Shown here piece by piece: positions 46,807-58,780 of a DNA stretch of 64,000 nucleotides (position 1 is its first letter; each line of letters starts with the position of its first letter). The stretch is from Phaffia rhodozyma. Taxonomy: Eukaryota; Basidiomycota; Tremellomycetes; Cystofilobasidiales; Mrakiaceae. A model generated the notes under the pieces. The model had not been told where the DNA came from. It did not search any database and was given only the letters and a program-made list of their open reading frames with translations. The stretch is taken from assembly GCA_014706385.1 (NCBI GenBank), contig JACGZH010000005.1:1240001-1304000 (forward strand), in the 5' to 3' direction. Made by a program: the position numbers and the translations under genes.

Positions 46807-48719
46807 ATGTCTTTTTCTATGGACTGTAGAGCCATCACTAGCGTTATGTCTCGGAATAGTATCTCAAGTGCTCGTTCTTCTCTCTGCTCTCTCTCAGACT
46901 CTGTGGAACGGGGATGTCAATGCGTTCCGCAACATGCTGCACCCGGCTCTTCAACAGGAGGAGGACGAGGAAGCGAGAATATTGATATTTGATATAGCTG
47001 CTGCCGTTGCACTGGTCGTTAGTGCTAAGGCTGATACTGATGCTGTCTCCATCGATGGGGGCGGATCAAACCCTTGACCGATGGAATCTTGATGGTTTGT
47101 GGTCTAAGGACACCCACGTCCGAAAGGGCCACGCATCGACTACCATTGGTTAGGGTTGCTCTCACCAAGCCTAAAGCTTATATCCGTATGACGTTGTACG
47201 CGATCTTTCTTTCAGCTACTACCATCCGTCTTTCGAGCATGCCGCAAAGTTGATCTACATCGGCCTCTACCTCTTCTCCTTTGTCTTATCGACGATGCAG
47301 AGCCACATCTGCTCTTTACTACATACTTTGGCTCAGCCTTTCTATCCTTCTGTCTCCACCTTGCCTGTCCTTCTTGTCCTTCATGCGATTAGGACATCCG
47401 TCTCGTGGCATCATCTGCGATCCCCACAAACTGGATCGAGAGGAAGCGTTCTACAAGATCTTTTCGGATATTGGGTGCTAGCTTGTATGTCAATTGTTGC
47501 ATTCCTGTTATTATATCTCAAGAATGTAACTCAATTTTTTTTGTTTGCCGCCAATCTTCGTTTGTCTCGCCTAGTTGGAGGATCTACATTAGTCGCCATC
47601 CTCCTTCGTGAACCATCAGCTTGGTTGACCTCACCTACGATTCTCATACTCTACACCACACTTTACCTCTTGCTAGAGAACGTATTGCCTACGGCCATAC
47701 GTCTCTTTCCTCCTACAGCTTTAACCACCCTTCTAACCGTTTTCGACTCGCTCTATCGGTCCTTTTCTCTTCTATCGATCCACACCAACCTAACCGGCCG
47801 TTCAGACAGTCCAATTGGATTGAACCCGTTGGCTGGACCTATTCTTAGTGCAATCAACGTTTCCGGTGGTCGAGCACTCGTCTCCTTGTTCCGTTTGTCT
47901 GATTCAGAGTGGACCCTTCAGACACCTAGTATGTTCACCAATGGTCACCTAGATTCGTGGGTCCGATTGGCAGATACTTGGTCAGCCATTGCAGGGATAA
48001 GCGTCCTCCAATGGAGCGCCGGACCTCCGAATACTTCCAACTTAGAAGGTAGAGAAGATCAAGCTGTGTGCGCTCTGACAATTGCTGGATGTTTGGCAGC
48101 TGTGAAATATCTCTCTTCGAAACGTGATGGCCGTCTTCTTCATTCTCCTCTTCCTGCTTCGTCGCCTAGAGGTTCATCTTTCAAGAACGTATCTGAAATA
48201 GCTGAGCCTTCTTCTCCAAGCGATTCGACTACCAATACCATACCCATGTCCGAACCGAACTTCTATTTAACCTCACCGCTCTCAAGTAGTTCGACTGGCC
48301 CATCTGCTTCTCCCTCCCTCTCGAAATCTGCATCATTGGCTTCAGTATCATCCGCTTCACTAATTACAACACCTACAACTCTCTCTCCACCACCCGTCAT
48401 ACATCGAGATTTCTTCAAACCTGGAAAGCCTCTGTCGGAAGGACGAAGGAAGACCATCGAAATTCGGAACAAAGAACTGATGAGACGAGCGGACGAGCGC
48501 GGGACTGGTGTTTCGTCGAGTATACCTCATTCTTCTTATACTTCTTCTCCTCCTTCATCATCTTCTCCCCTATCACCAATATCACCGGCCGTGACGGTGT
48601 CAGGGACGAGATTTGGGACGACCTCGTGGAACAACGAACCCACGTTGATAAAAAACCGTGCGTTCACGAGCATAAATTCTGGAAAAACGAAGATCAAGAA
48701 TTCTTTCGATGGAAAATGA
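46807..48719 (+). CDS. multi-pass membrane protein of unknown function (5' part out of frame)
   Basis: Not recognised with certainty. The large 3' exon (about 47216-48719) is clear. It encodes SYYHPSFEHAAKLIYIGLYL, several hydrophobic helices (PVLLVLHAI, ACMSIVAFLLLYL, ILILYTTLYLLLE, NPLAGPILSAINVSGGRAL), then a Ser/Pro-rich cytosolic tail ending in basic residues. The GG-x-LL-x-EP spacing faintly recalls TRIC cation channels, but the TRIC signature residues are missing. The 5' part has two coding-like pieces: LWNGDVNAFRNMLHPALQQ (about 46901-47077), then DRWNLDGLWSKDTHVRKGHA (about 47075-47147). They lie in different frames with no room for an intron, and the second does not join the next exon in phase. 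An indel, frameshift or wrong start must be considered. Confidence 0.55.
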
Positions 48720-48932
48720 TTTCTTCTTCATCTCCCTTGTTCCTTCTTGCCTTGTCTTCTCTGAGGATTGATATATGGATTTAATGTGATGTTTGCTTAT
48801 GAGTACGCTACATGTATCCTATCGTTCTAAGAAAGAAAAAGAGATCGGAGGATACGTGTACCGAGTATCTCGACTGCTAACTTCGACCTAGCTTTTGAGC
48901 GCTCACTGACCGAATCTGCTCATATCCCCCTC
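48720..48932. other. convergent gap, membrane-protein gene / GH51 gene
   Basis: 213 bp between converging stop codons. It carries only 3' UTR-type sequence. Confidence 0.5.
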
Positions 48933-51900
48933 TTAAGCACTTCGGACAGGCCCAATGAAAATAAAGAAGGCCCAAGAGTGCTTCTTAACGACCCAGTCTT
49001 TCTTCACCCATTCTGATCCAGAGAGATGCGTCACTTTCGGCTGGACCATCGTTGGATTATCGAACGTGTTCTATAAAGTTTGGTGTATTTTTCGGACCAA
49101 GGAGGAGAAAAGCCGAAAGAAGTTTAGCGAATGTTGCTTAAGAGAAAGAGGAGAGAATAGAAACTTAGGAGAGGACGAACGGAAGCAGATAGGTCATCAT
49201 GATACAACTCATGAATCTCCACGGACGTAGGTTCTATCGAATCGAATGGATACCGATCGATTGAGACAGAATTATCGTTCAATCATCGCTCGTTTCGACG
49301 CTACACTTAAATTAAAACGACGGAAAAGAAGAAGAAAAGACGAACCGAAATCAACAAACATGAAACCACCGGTCCACTCCAACTCTGGATGTCGGTTCAA
49401 CACACTAATCCTGATACTCTGTGTTTCACCAGACCGGACGATCACAGCTGCTGTATCTACGTAAGCTGCCTGTCCAAGGTGAGCTTCAATCATCCAATTA
49501 CCCGTCACCAAAAAAAACCCCCCAAGAGAATGAAGATAGACACAGAAATAGTTTAGCGCGAAGATGCGGTGTTGAAAAGAAAGAACAAGAGGAACGAACG
49601 GATCCAGTGCGGGTAACTTGGACCTTTATATAAAGGCGAAGAAAAGGACAGGTCTAAAAGATGTCCGTCTTCTGCTCGATAACGCGCGAGCGAGAAACGT
49701 GGAACGTTAGACAAAGAAAATTGATTTTGGTCATGAGAGAGAAGGAAAGTTAGAGGGCTTACTCATATACCGGGCAAATAGCTTGAGACTGTGTCCATCA
49801 GGAGAGAATCATTCAGATGGGTCCATCAAGAAAGGGAACCAACAGACCTGAGAAGTGTATGAAGCAGAGTGTACATACGGAAAGTAGGCTGTTTGATATA
49901 GTAGTCCTGTAGGGGACGTCATCAAAGGTGATATCTGCAAACAACGGACGTAGGATCAATCCAAATGTTCGCAGATGAGAAACCCACATAGAAAAGGGAC
50001 ATACGACATTGACGCTTTGAGCTATACAAGCGATCCCAACCTCTCTACTCTTCCTCACCAGTACGTTCAACCAAGCAGCCACGCCCAATGCATCTGTGTA
50101 GTCATATGTTTGCTCAAGGCCGTATGATCCTGGAGCTTTGATTTCATCCCAACTAGTAAAGACGACGCCGGAAGAGAATTTGTCTTTAGGTATCGCGCAA
50201 AATGAAGCGCATACGATATCAGAATGCGAGAGAGCTTACACATTCCACTTTCATAATAGATGAAACCCCATGATACATATAGTCATTAGTTGACACAGAA
50301 GAGCGAACAGATGAGTGGAAGGACATACCTCGTCATAGCAAATCTTCACCCGCTTGGTTGTAGCGCTTGGCTCCGGATTAAAAGGATCGATGGTCTTCAA
50401 CGGGGTTTTCGTGATCTTTGCCAAATCCTTGGTATCAAGAGGGTTTTGACAAATAAGATGGATGCTAATCAATGTTCATGAACAAACCACCTCATTTACG
50501 GGGTGCAATCGATCTGCGCTCAATGTTCAATAGTGAGAAAGAGAGTGAAGAATAAGACATACGATGAGAGATGAGCAGATTTCAATTCCTCTCTCAGCGG
50601 CCTGAAAGAGAGAAGACAACGATCAACATAAGTACCATACGATATAACAGTCTATCTTGTTATGAAAGCTTTGCGCTCTGCGATCTGTAACGAAATAGCA
50701 GAACTCACAGCAGGGCCAAACACATTCTTCTCATACTCAAACCCAGCCACGACAGATTCCTTGTTGTAGCCCAACATGGAATAAAAGTGAATCGAATGAT
50801 AATCAACCAGATCGACAAGGCCAGCTAGGACTTCCCTGTCCCATTCCGAATTACCCTAGAAAGTAGAACAAATCGAGAGATGCACTCCATGGATAAGACA
50901 ATCGTGTAACGAAGGCCAACAAGAGAGTGATAGAAGAACCCCTGTAGACTCTCTAACCTGGTTTCCACAAGAGACAAGTTTGATGGTTGGGTCTACCAAT
51001 TTCAGTCCATGTGCCCACCTAGCGGCCTGCTTAGTGTAGTCTGTTGCGGAGAGTTTTCCGACTTGCCATTCACCGTGCATCTCGTTGCCTAATCCCCAAA
51101 GCTTGACATTGTGGGGTTCATTCCTTCCGGTGTTTTTCCTTCGGAGGTTTGCCCAGCTTTTTCGATAAGAACATCTCTCGAGTGAGCTAGAATTGAGACG
51201 GGTTAGACTGGAAAGAGAAGAGAGAAAACATACTAGGTGTTTCCAGTTCCATTGCAGTATTCCAGCCAGGCCTATGAAGTTCGAACAAACAGGAACGAAC
51301 ACTCATCAATCCTGGTGCTCTGGAAATAAAGGGATGTCAGCAAACAAGAGATACTCACCAAAGACTCTTCGTACGTTCCAGTTCCCACTAGGATGGCAAC
51401 CGTCCCAAAACGAGATTCAAATATCGTCAGTCCTGAAGCGCTAGATAGGAGCCTAGAAAGGAAGGAGAGAAGACAAGACAAACTATTCAAGCAAAGGTAA
51501 GGCTCTACCCCGAGCGCGCGGGCGTAATCAATGAATTCATCTGTTCCAAACTTGTTGGACTCGGTAGAGAGCCAGGCTAGTTCCATTCGCTAGAGATAGT
51601 AAATTCGAAGGCAGGTAAGCACATGTCTGTCTATGAATCTAGAAAAGGCCGTGATGCGTACAACAGGTCGATTCTCGATTGGTCCAATACCGTCCTGCCA
51701 ATGGTAGTTCGATACAAAGTTTCCTGAAGGTTCACAGAATTTAGGATAAATGGGGGTGTGATCAAATGATACTCTGAGCCGCGACACTTACCTCCAGGCC
51801 ATCTCAACATCTCCATTTGAAGCTCTCCATCCTTCCCGATGACTTTCATCACATCCTTTCTCCATCCGAGTCTTCCGCTTTTGACTCCTGGTCCATCTTG

Positions 51901-52241
51901 CTTTATAAGAAGATCGTCAGGAGAAGGAGCTTCTGGGTTGTCAACAATCCCTCCGTAGATCCCTCGACCCTGAGAGGATGAAACAAATCACAGCGCTTGT
52001 TAGTTCACCGAGAGAGTTTTCTAGGAGAAACATGTTCGACAAGATTTACCAAGTGCTCAACGAAACCAGAGTATAGCAAAGGAGAGACCAACTCGTCATG
52101 AGCAATCGCGCTCGAATTGACTACGATGGGGGTCCTTGGAAGGTATTTTGGATGGTTTTTGAGAGTCGTTATATCTTCGTCACTGGCTACGGTCCGGGAA
52201 GCCGTGGTGAGAGGGGCATCGTAAGGGTTGATTCCGGCCAT
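48933..52241 (-). CDS. GH51 alpha-L-arabinofuranosidase
   Basis: Glycoside hydrolase that removes terminal arabinofuranose from arabinan or arabinoxylan fragments. Starts MAGINPYDAPLTTASR at 52241. Then come PIVVNSSAIAHDELVSPLLY, GELQMEMLRWPGGNFVSNYH, RMELAWLSTESNKFGTDEFI, acid/base Glu in KLWGLGNEMHGEWQ, and VDYHSIHFYSMLGY-type TIM-barrel strands. The nucleophile is the Glu of ICYDE, at the very end of an exon (50331-50329). The next residues, Trp-Asn-Val, come from an 8-nt micro-exon (50247-50240) and continue as WDEIKAPGSYGLEQTYDYTD. The C-terminal beta domain (AYVDTAAVIVRSGETQSIRI, VEIHELYHDDLSA) ends SWAFFIFIGPVRSA. About 15 exons. There is no signal peptide, so it is probably intracellular, acting on imported oligosaccharides. 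Confidence 0.92.
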
Positions 52242-52848
52242 GTTTGATTATTTTGAGATGAGTGAGCTTGAAAGATGAAGATGAAAACCGGCTTATGAGA
52301 AAGAGCAAGTTCTCGGAGGAGTCAACAGAGTCCTGGGTCTTGGGTCTTGTCTTATACCCGGGCCGGCCAAATGTTTAGCATGGTTCCCAAACTGGAAGTT
52401 AACTCCGTCCGAGCTGACGGACGTCCATGAGGTATGAATGAGAATGTTTTGAATGTTTTATTTGACCATGTTTTCTCTCCTCCACCAATCTTCAATTCTC
52501 CGACGTGTCTCTCTTGCACTCCCTCAACATGTCCACTCGAGAAGACGCTATGAGTGGGCTCAAGGTATAACAGAGACGGAGGTTGCCGAGAAGCGCTAGA
52601 TTAGGTAAGCACTTCGTCATCATATGGGCAAATTTGGGGATCGTCTGGGCAAAGTCGGGACTAGACTAATGAGCCTCCGTTCCATTGAACACTCCCTCTG
52701 TAAGAACTCTACCAAAGACAGAACCCAGAGGAAACAGGAGAAGATTGAACAGAGAACATCATACCATAGAACACAGTTGACGCTATCACCGTTAATATCA
52801 ACATATCAGGCGTCCTCTGTTATACCTCTCACTCGGAAAGAACCTTGA
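52242..52848. other. divergent promoter region GH51 / MRS2
   Basis: 607 bp between divergent starts. A 74-codon frame at 52624-52848 ends just before the MRS2 ATG and has no family resemblance. No RNA gene or repeat seen. Confidence 0.45.
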
Positions 52849-55340
52849 ATGCCACCATTCAGGCTAAGCCCGTTTCCAATCGGCCTGCTGAACGTCTCCT
52901 ACAAGCCTTTTCAACCGCCACGCCTACTACCTTCTCGTGCCCAGGTCTCTCTTTCGAGTTATGTTCGGTCCTTTTCGTCAAGCTCACGGCTAGAAAAAGC
53001 GGACAACGGTTTATCTAAATCATCCTTCTCATCTCCCACAGCACCCAACTTACCTTCTCAACCTCAGTCTTCTTCTTCTACTTCTTCTACGCCCGCCAGC
53101 TCCGCTCCAAGTCATTCATCCAAATCCCGATTTCTTCCATTATCCTTCTTTCCTCGAGTGAACTCTTCAGGATCAGAACAAACAAAATCCGAGAAGCAAC
53201 AGACCGAGACAGATGCAGAGGCTGCTAACTTTGAATATCAACGTGTTCAGAGAGCTCCTCCTGGAGCGAGGTTCGACGGGGAAATCATTCTTCGATGTAT
53301 GTCCTCCTTTTTCCAATCAAGGTCGAAGTCTGCAGCGATACTAAGACATGTATCTCTTTCCTTAACACTCTCTTGGTCGACAACTGGATATTCGCACTAT
53401 ACAGGTGTCACGTTCGATCAGAACGGGCAGCCAACAAGGAACGAAACCAAGAAATCAGTATTGTGTAGGATGCATGGTCTAGACGTAAGCACCTTCTTTG
53501 AACGCGAAAGAGCTCCTCTTCACCTCAGCCAAGATGCCCCTCTAATAAATAAAATGGCAAATCTCGTGTTCTCCCTGTTGAAACACTCAGCCCCGAGATC
53601 TTCGTCGGATCGAGAAATCTTTCACTCCATCACTTGTACCGACAATCCTCGTCAGAAAACAAGCCATCTTAATAACTATCCTTCACATTCGAGCCCTCGT
53701 CAAGGCGGATTCCGTACTCGTATTTGACGTTCAAGGAAGTCAATATTCAACACTCCAAAAAGACTTCATGCATCACCTCTCAGTTTGTCCCATCGTTCTT
53801 AACGATTGTTCTTTTCGTAGACGCGTTTAAACTGATATATCGCGCGCGCATGTGTTCGTATCTGTGTTCGCTTCTTTTTCCTTACACACGTTTCGACTTA
53901 CAGACAAATTTAGGAATGAAGAATACTGGAATACCGTATGAGTTCCGGGCTTTGGAAGCCATCTTGGTCTCTGCCTGTGGAGCACTAGAGGCTGAATCTG
54001 ACTACACTCAGTATGTCCACATACAAGTACTTCCGCTCGAGTCCCTCATTTGACAATATTCTTGTCTTTTTCTGGTTCATGTTCCTGCAAAACAAAAGAA
54101 AAATTGTAAATGAACTACTGAATCATCTAGAGAATACGCTGTCAAGAGAAAATCTACGATCGTTACTTCAGCATTCTCGAAGACTCACTGCGTTCAAAAA
54201 CCGAGCGACAGGTGTGATGGAAGCCATTGAGGAAGTTTTGGAGAACGGTAAACCATCCTCTTTTTACTCATACTTTTTTCGATATATAGAACTCATAACT
54301 AATGATGTGTTCCTCGGAGATGTTTCTAGATGAGGACATGGCGGCAATGTACTTGACATCAAACCAGTTAACACCCGAGCCGAGGAACGAGAAAGACCAT
54401 AAAGAAGTCGAGGTATTACTAGAAAGCATTCAGAAGCAAGTTGAAGGAATTGTGAATGAAGTGGAGAACACCGTCGTGAGTCTATTCTCGTTGGTTGTAT
54501 TTCGTCAAGCTCGGATTTAGTAGAGAAATTGACTCACTCGACTGGACTGGGTGGCATGTGCGGGAACCTTCTGAAAAGCAAAACGTCCAATCAACCCAAG
54601 ATATCGTTGAACTCATTCTAGATGCAAACAGGAACAAGCTACTCGCGATGGATCTTCGAGTAGGCCCCTCCTTTTCTTCTTCTTCTTCTCCTTTTCTTCT
54701 TCTGTGTCTTTCTGACTCTGTTCTTCGTGTTTCTGTCTTCTCCACTCGGGCGCTAATATGAAGGTGTCGATAGGGACGATGGGAATAGGAACGTCTGCTT
54801 TACTAGCTGGCCTATTTGGTTTGTTATCCTTCTTCCTTAAATATGTCCGTAATAATCAGCAAAGACTAATCTGCTCCCTTTTATTCTTCTTCGGCTTGAT
54901 ATTCAGGTATGAATGTGAGATGGTTTATCTATGTTGATTTGAAGGGACCGGCATTCCTTATGATCAAGATCTATAACTGATTATCTCGTTTAACCCCCCC
55001 CCCTTTTTTTTTTTCAAATGGCAAACAGCTGCAAAGTCATCTTGAATCCCACCCATATGCATTTTGGATAGTGATGACAGGCGCATCCACCTTGGCACTG
55101 GTTATCACGTCTATTGGTTTCCGCCGATTAAATAGACTGATGAATATCGGTTTAGCAGACAGTGGAACGCATGTTCCTAGATTTGAATCGTTCGATTGTG
55201 TTAGAGGTAAACCAGGAGCTGCTGGGCCAGCATTGATCTCGCCACCTGTTCCACCACTACCACCATCGCCAATGTCGTCATTGTCGTCTCCGTCGTCTCC
55301 GCGGAGATCAGGAGGCAAAGGAATTCACGGGCTAATCTAA
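52849..55340 (+). CDS. MRS2: mitochondrial inner-membrane magnesium channel, CorA/Mrs2 family
   Basis: Homopentameric Mg2+ channel of the inner membrane. N-terminal presequence with many Arg/Ser (LLPSRAQVSLSSYVRSFSSS), then a Ser-rich linker. The Mrs2 core reads FDQNGQPTRNETKKSVLCRM, then PRDLRRIEKSFTPSLVPTIL, LHIRALVKADSVLVFDVQG and EFRALEAILVSACGALEAE. Long helices include RRLTAFKNRATGVMEAIEE. The first pore helix is SIGTMGIGTSALLAGLF, followed by the GMN signature, then a second helix FWIVMTGASTLALVITSIGF. GMN is split: its Gly codon starts at the end of the exon closing at 54818. The rest lies on an 8-nt exon, 54907-54914 (GTATGAAT), and the next exon begins at 55029. The C-terminus is Pro/Ser-rich with a basic end. 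Stop at 55338-55340. Confidence 0.93.
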
Positions 55341-55982
55341 GGCGTCTGCGTTGTAAATTCTATACCCTAATCGATTTCTATTTGATTGCTCTGATTTAAT
55401 ACGATCACTTCCATCTGTATAACCGTATGGGTGCACCATGTTGTGGCAAGAACCGCGGACTTTTTTTTTTGTTTTTGGGATGGAGAACAAAATACAAGAT
55501 GAAATAAGCAAGAAAGAAAAACATAAGGGCCGGATGATTTTTTGATTCGCGAACGCCATGTCGGAGCTTGCCGACTCCGAGAGCCGAGAGCCGGAGTTCA
55601 AGAGACCCACAAGTTGTCGTTGAATCTTAGCGGGCCGATAGCTAGATCGGAATAAGTGGCGGTCCGGCGGAACACACGTCGAGGAAACGGACGGACCGAC
55701 GAAGGACGTAAGGGAAGATGTATGGATGAGCCTGAACTGGATTCGGGTTGTTTCATGGTTCATTTTGAGAAAGAGGAGCGTGTCAGAGGTCTCGATAGGA
55801 ATATTGTCGGATCCGCGTACTCTCTTCGAAATTGTATGCCCGTCTTTTCTCAGAAAATTTCATCTGAACACACAAGAATACAAAGCCTTACGTTATGTAA
55901 AGCTCTCTCTCTTCTCTGCTTTCGCTCACCGACGCTCTCTATAAATTTTGCCCATTCGCCAAGGCCGATATGATCTAAAGAG
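55341..55982. other. intergenic downstream of MRS2
   Basis: No supported gene. The 143-codon minus-strand frame at 55332-55763 has no family resemblance or splice logic. A TATA-like TATAAAT at 55940 precedes the doubtful small gene below. Confidence 0.45.
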
Positions 55983-56438
55983 ATGCGATTGGATGTAATA
56001 AGAGCGAAGCTTGAAAAGTTTCACCGACGAGCAAGAAGAAACGATGGAGATGTCCGTATCAGGTGACAGACAGTCTTATGTGCAGACAAAGTTCAAGTCA
56101 GATGATGTCTGTCCGGACAAGATGTCTACTTTAGGAGACCTTTTGTATGAGCGAGCAGAACTTAATCCGACCGGTAGTTGAATACCCAATCATTCACGGA
56201 CGGTTGTGAGGAATGGAGGAGCGGGGTGGAGGACAACAGAAACGAGGAGATGAGAAGGTTGAAACACGGCCATAAGGAGATTATGGCATTACTCGCACCT
56301 CGTATGAACGACACCATGCGCTTACTTCCGGACATCTTACTTCCCATCAGATCGTTTCTCTTGTTGGTGTTTCGTTATAAAGTGGTGGTTTCTCTCGTTT
56401 CGCTTTCCCCTCCGTCCTTTTCGTCCATTCTCTTTTGA
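55983..56438 (+). CDS. doubtful small gene, unknown product
   Basis: Three short charged open pieces look coding-like but cannot be joined with certainty. They are MRLDVIRAKLEKFHRRARRN (from 55983), MEMSVSGDRQSYVQTKFKSD (from 56044, another frame) and a segment from 56177 with VEDNRNEEMRRLKHGHKEIM and LAPRMNDTMRLLPDILLPI. One plausible model starts at 56044, splices a 73-nt intron from about 56105 to 56176 and ends at 56436-56438, giving about 108 residues. Composition (acid/base-rich, amphipathic) suggests a small helical protein. No homologue recognised. Confidence 0.3.
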
Positions 56439-56581
56439 CACATCCTTCGAATATCCCTCGCGCGCGGCTTCAGAAGCTCCCTCCGACGACCGAACGTGAA
56501 CACATCGACAGTTTACCTTTGGTTTGAATCTTTGCTCATCCCGGCTTCGTCTTGTAACACACCCTCTATCCTTTGTCCAAC

Positions 56582-58780
56582 ATGGTGATGTCACCAAAAC
56601 TATACAGTAAGTCTCATAGGTTCAACAATTTCCACCTGTACTACGCTGACCGAACTTCTGCCTAATGCGTTATCCTCTACAGCTTTCCTCTGTGGATGTT
56701 TCGCCGCGCTGGGGTCCATCCTGTTCGGTTAGTTCGATAAATCCCGAATTTTTTGTTCGAGATAACTGACTCTGGGATCGCTCGTCGGATGTTGCGCTCT
56801 TGAATAAACATAGGATATGATCTGGGCATCATCGGATCTGTCTTGCCTTCCACAAATTTCCTCGAGACCATGAACCACCCTAATGACACCGTCATCGGAT
56901 TCATCACGTCCATGATGCTCCTTGGAGCGTTTGTTGGGTTGGTTTTGCTTTCTTGAACCACATGTACACCCCGCGCTCGATTGATTGACATATATCCTCC
57001 TCCTCTTTTTCATTCGTAGTTGTATCCCGTCGTCGTTGGTAGCTGACAAGTTTGGTCGAAAGAAAGCTATCTTTGTTGGATCTATCATATTCATCATTGG
57101 TGGTTCATTGCAGACCGCTGCCCAAGGTTTAGGAGAAATGCTGGCAGGTCGAGGTCTCGCAGGGGTCGGAATCGGGATGCTTTCATTCCTTGCTCCACTT
57201 TATCAGGCAGAGATAGCCCATCCGTCTATCCGAGGTCGGCTGACGACTCTTCAACAGGTGCGTCATTTCTAGTCTAAATCCGTGTCTAATCTTGACAACA
57301 ATCTCATAGGGTGTTTCGCTCGCACTCTTTACATCTATAGTTTTTCCTAGGAATTGGAGCGTTCAGTAAGTCTATCTTGCCATCAATCCAGTGATCGAAA
57401 TCCCTGTATTAAAAAGTATTCATTATTCCTTGCTATTTTCTTCTTCTTATTCTCAGTCGCTTCCTTCATGGGATACGGTTTCTACACCAACTATCCTGGC
57501 CGAGAGATCCAATGGCGGGTGCCATTAGGAATTCAGAGTATGCGTCCTATATGTTTGTCATCTGCGCGCTCTTATGCTTCGTCTCATCTCAAGTCTCTTC
57601 TTTATATCCTCTCTAGTCCTTCCCGCACTTCCTTTGGCTGCTTTGATTTTCCTTTTCCCCGAATCTCCTCGTTGGCTGGTTGCTGTCGGTAGAGAAGACG
57701 ATGCTCTCGTCGCGCTTGCCCGACTCCATGCGAATGGAAATACCGAGGATATCTTCGTTCAGACCGAACTTCGAGATCTTCAGCTTGCCATCGAAGAGGA
57801 ACGCAGGGTTGCCATTGGAGCTTATACCCAGATGTTCACCGTTCCTTCCAATTTACGACGAGTCTTGATCGGCGTCTTCCTTCAGATGTCTATGCAGGCA
57901 ACCGGAGTATCCGTTTTGCAGTACTACGCCCCTCGGATCTTCCTAAACATCGGCTTCGGCGCTTCCAAGACATTGATGCTGCAATCAATCAACTCTGTAT
58001 TGGCTTTGATAGGACAGGCGGCTTGTATTATGTGCATCGATAAAGTTGGTCGTCGATGGCCTCTGATCATCGGAAACATTGTGTCCTCTTCGACATTCTG
58101 CGTCGGAACAGCCATCATGGCTTCCTTCCCTCCAGATAGCACTCACAACGTGTCGGCTTCTTGGGCTTTCGTGATGATGACCTGGATCTTCAACTTTGCA
58201 TTCTCCAGTTGCTTGGGCCCTCTCAGTTGGGCCGTTCCAGTCGAGATCTTTAACACCAAACTGCGAGCAAAGGCTACGGCAATCACCTCCATGGGTGCTT
58301 GGATCGCTAACTTTGCTATTGCTCAGGCTACTCCTTACGCTTTCAGCGCCATTGGATGGAAATACTATCTCGTCTTTGGCATCTGTGGCTTTACCAACGC
58401 TCTCTTCGTCTGGCTCTTCGTCCCGGAGACTAAAGGAAGAAAATTAGAAGAGATGGATCACTACTTTGAGAGTACCCACTGGATTGTTCCTTTGGCCAAA
58501 TACGAGCCTATCTCAGCAACTACACGAGAGGATGAGCTCCGACGAGGTTCGTTATTTTTCTTTGTTTTCCTCTTTCCATTCCTTGTTTCTTCTCTTTCTT
58601 GCCAAATTTGTAGTTGACATTGGATATCTCTCACTCTTAGGAATTGCGACTGGCAAACACGTTGAGCCAGGACATCTCGAACGAAACCTCTCGTCCGATC
58701 CGGCGCTCAACAAGGAAAAGTATGATGGAGAACAGGACATGATTGAAGACATGTCTCGACCTTATGCGTCCAAAATCTAA
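56582..58780 (+). CDS. major facilitator sugar transporter (sugar porter family)
   Basis: Twelve-helix plasma-membrane hexose-type transporter. Motifs in order: GSILFGYDLGIIGSVL in TM1, DKFGRKK between TM2 and TM3, RGLAGVGIGMLSFLAPLYQAE, QQFFLGIGAF, FPESPRWLVAVGRED, LQMSMQATGVSVLQYYAPRI, DKVGRR, and PETKGRKLEEMDHYF after TM12. The first exon is short (MVMSPKLY), and early introns fall every 20-90 codons. A small exon of about 25 nt (near 57340-57364) encodes FFLGIGAF. The largest exon starts about 57617. An extra intron near 58550-58640 precedes the C-tail ending DMSRPYASKI. Substrate not decidable from sequence; the TM7 QQ motif of classical hexose porters is replaced by Gln-Ala-Thr. Confidence 0.92.
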
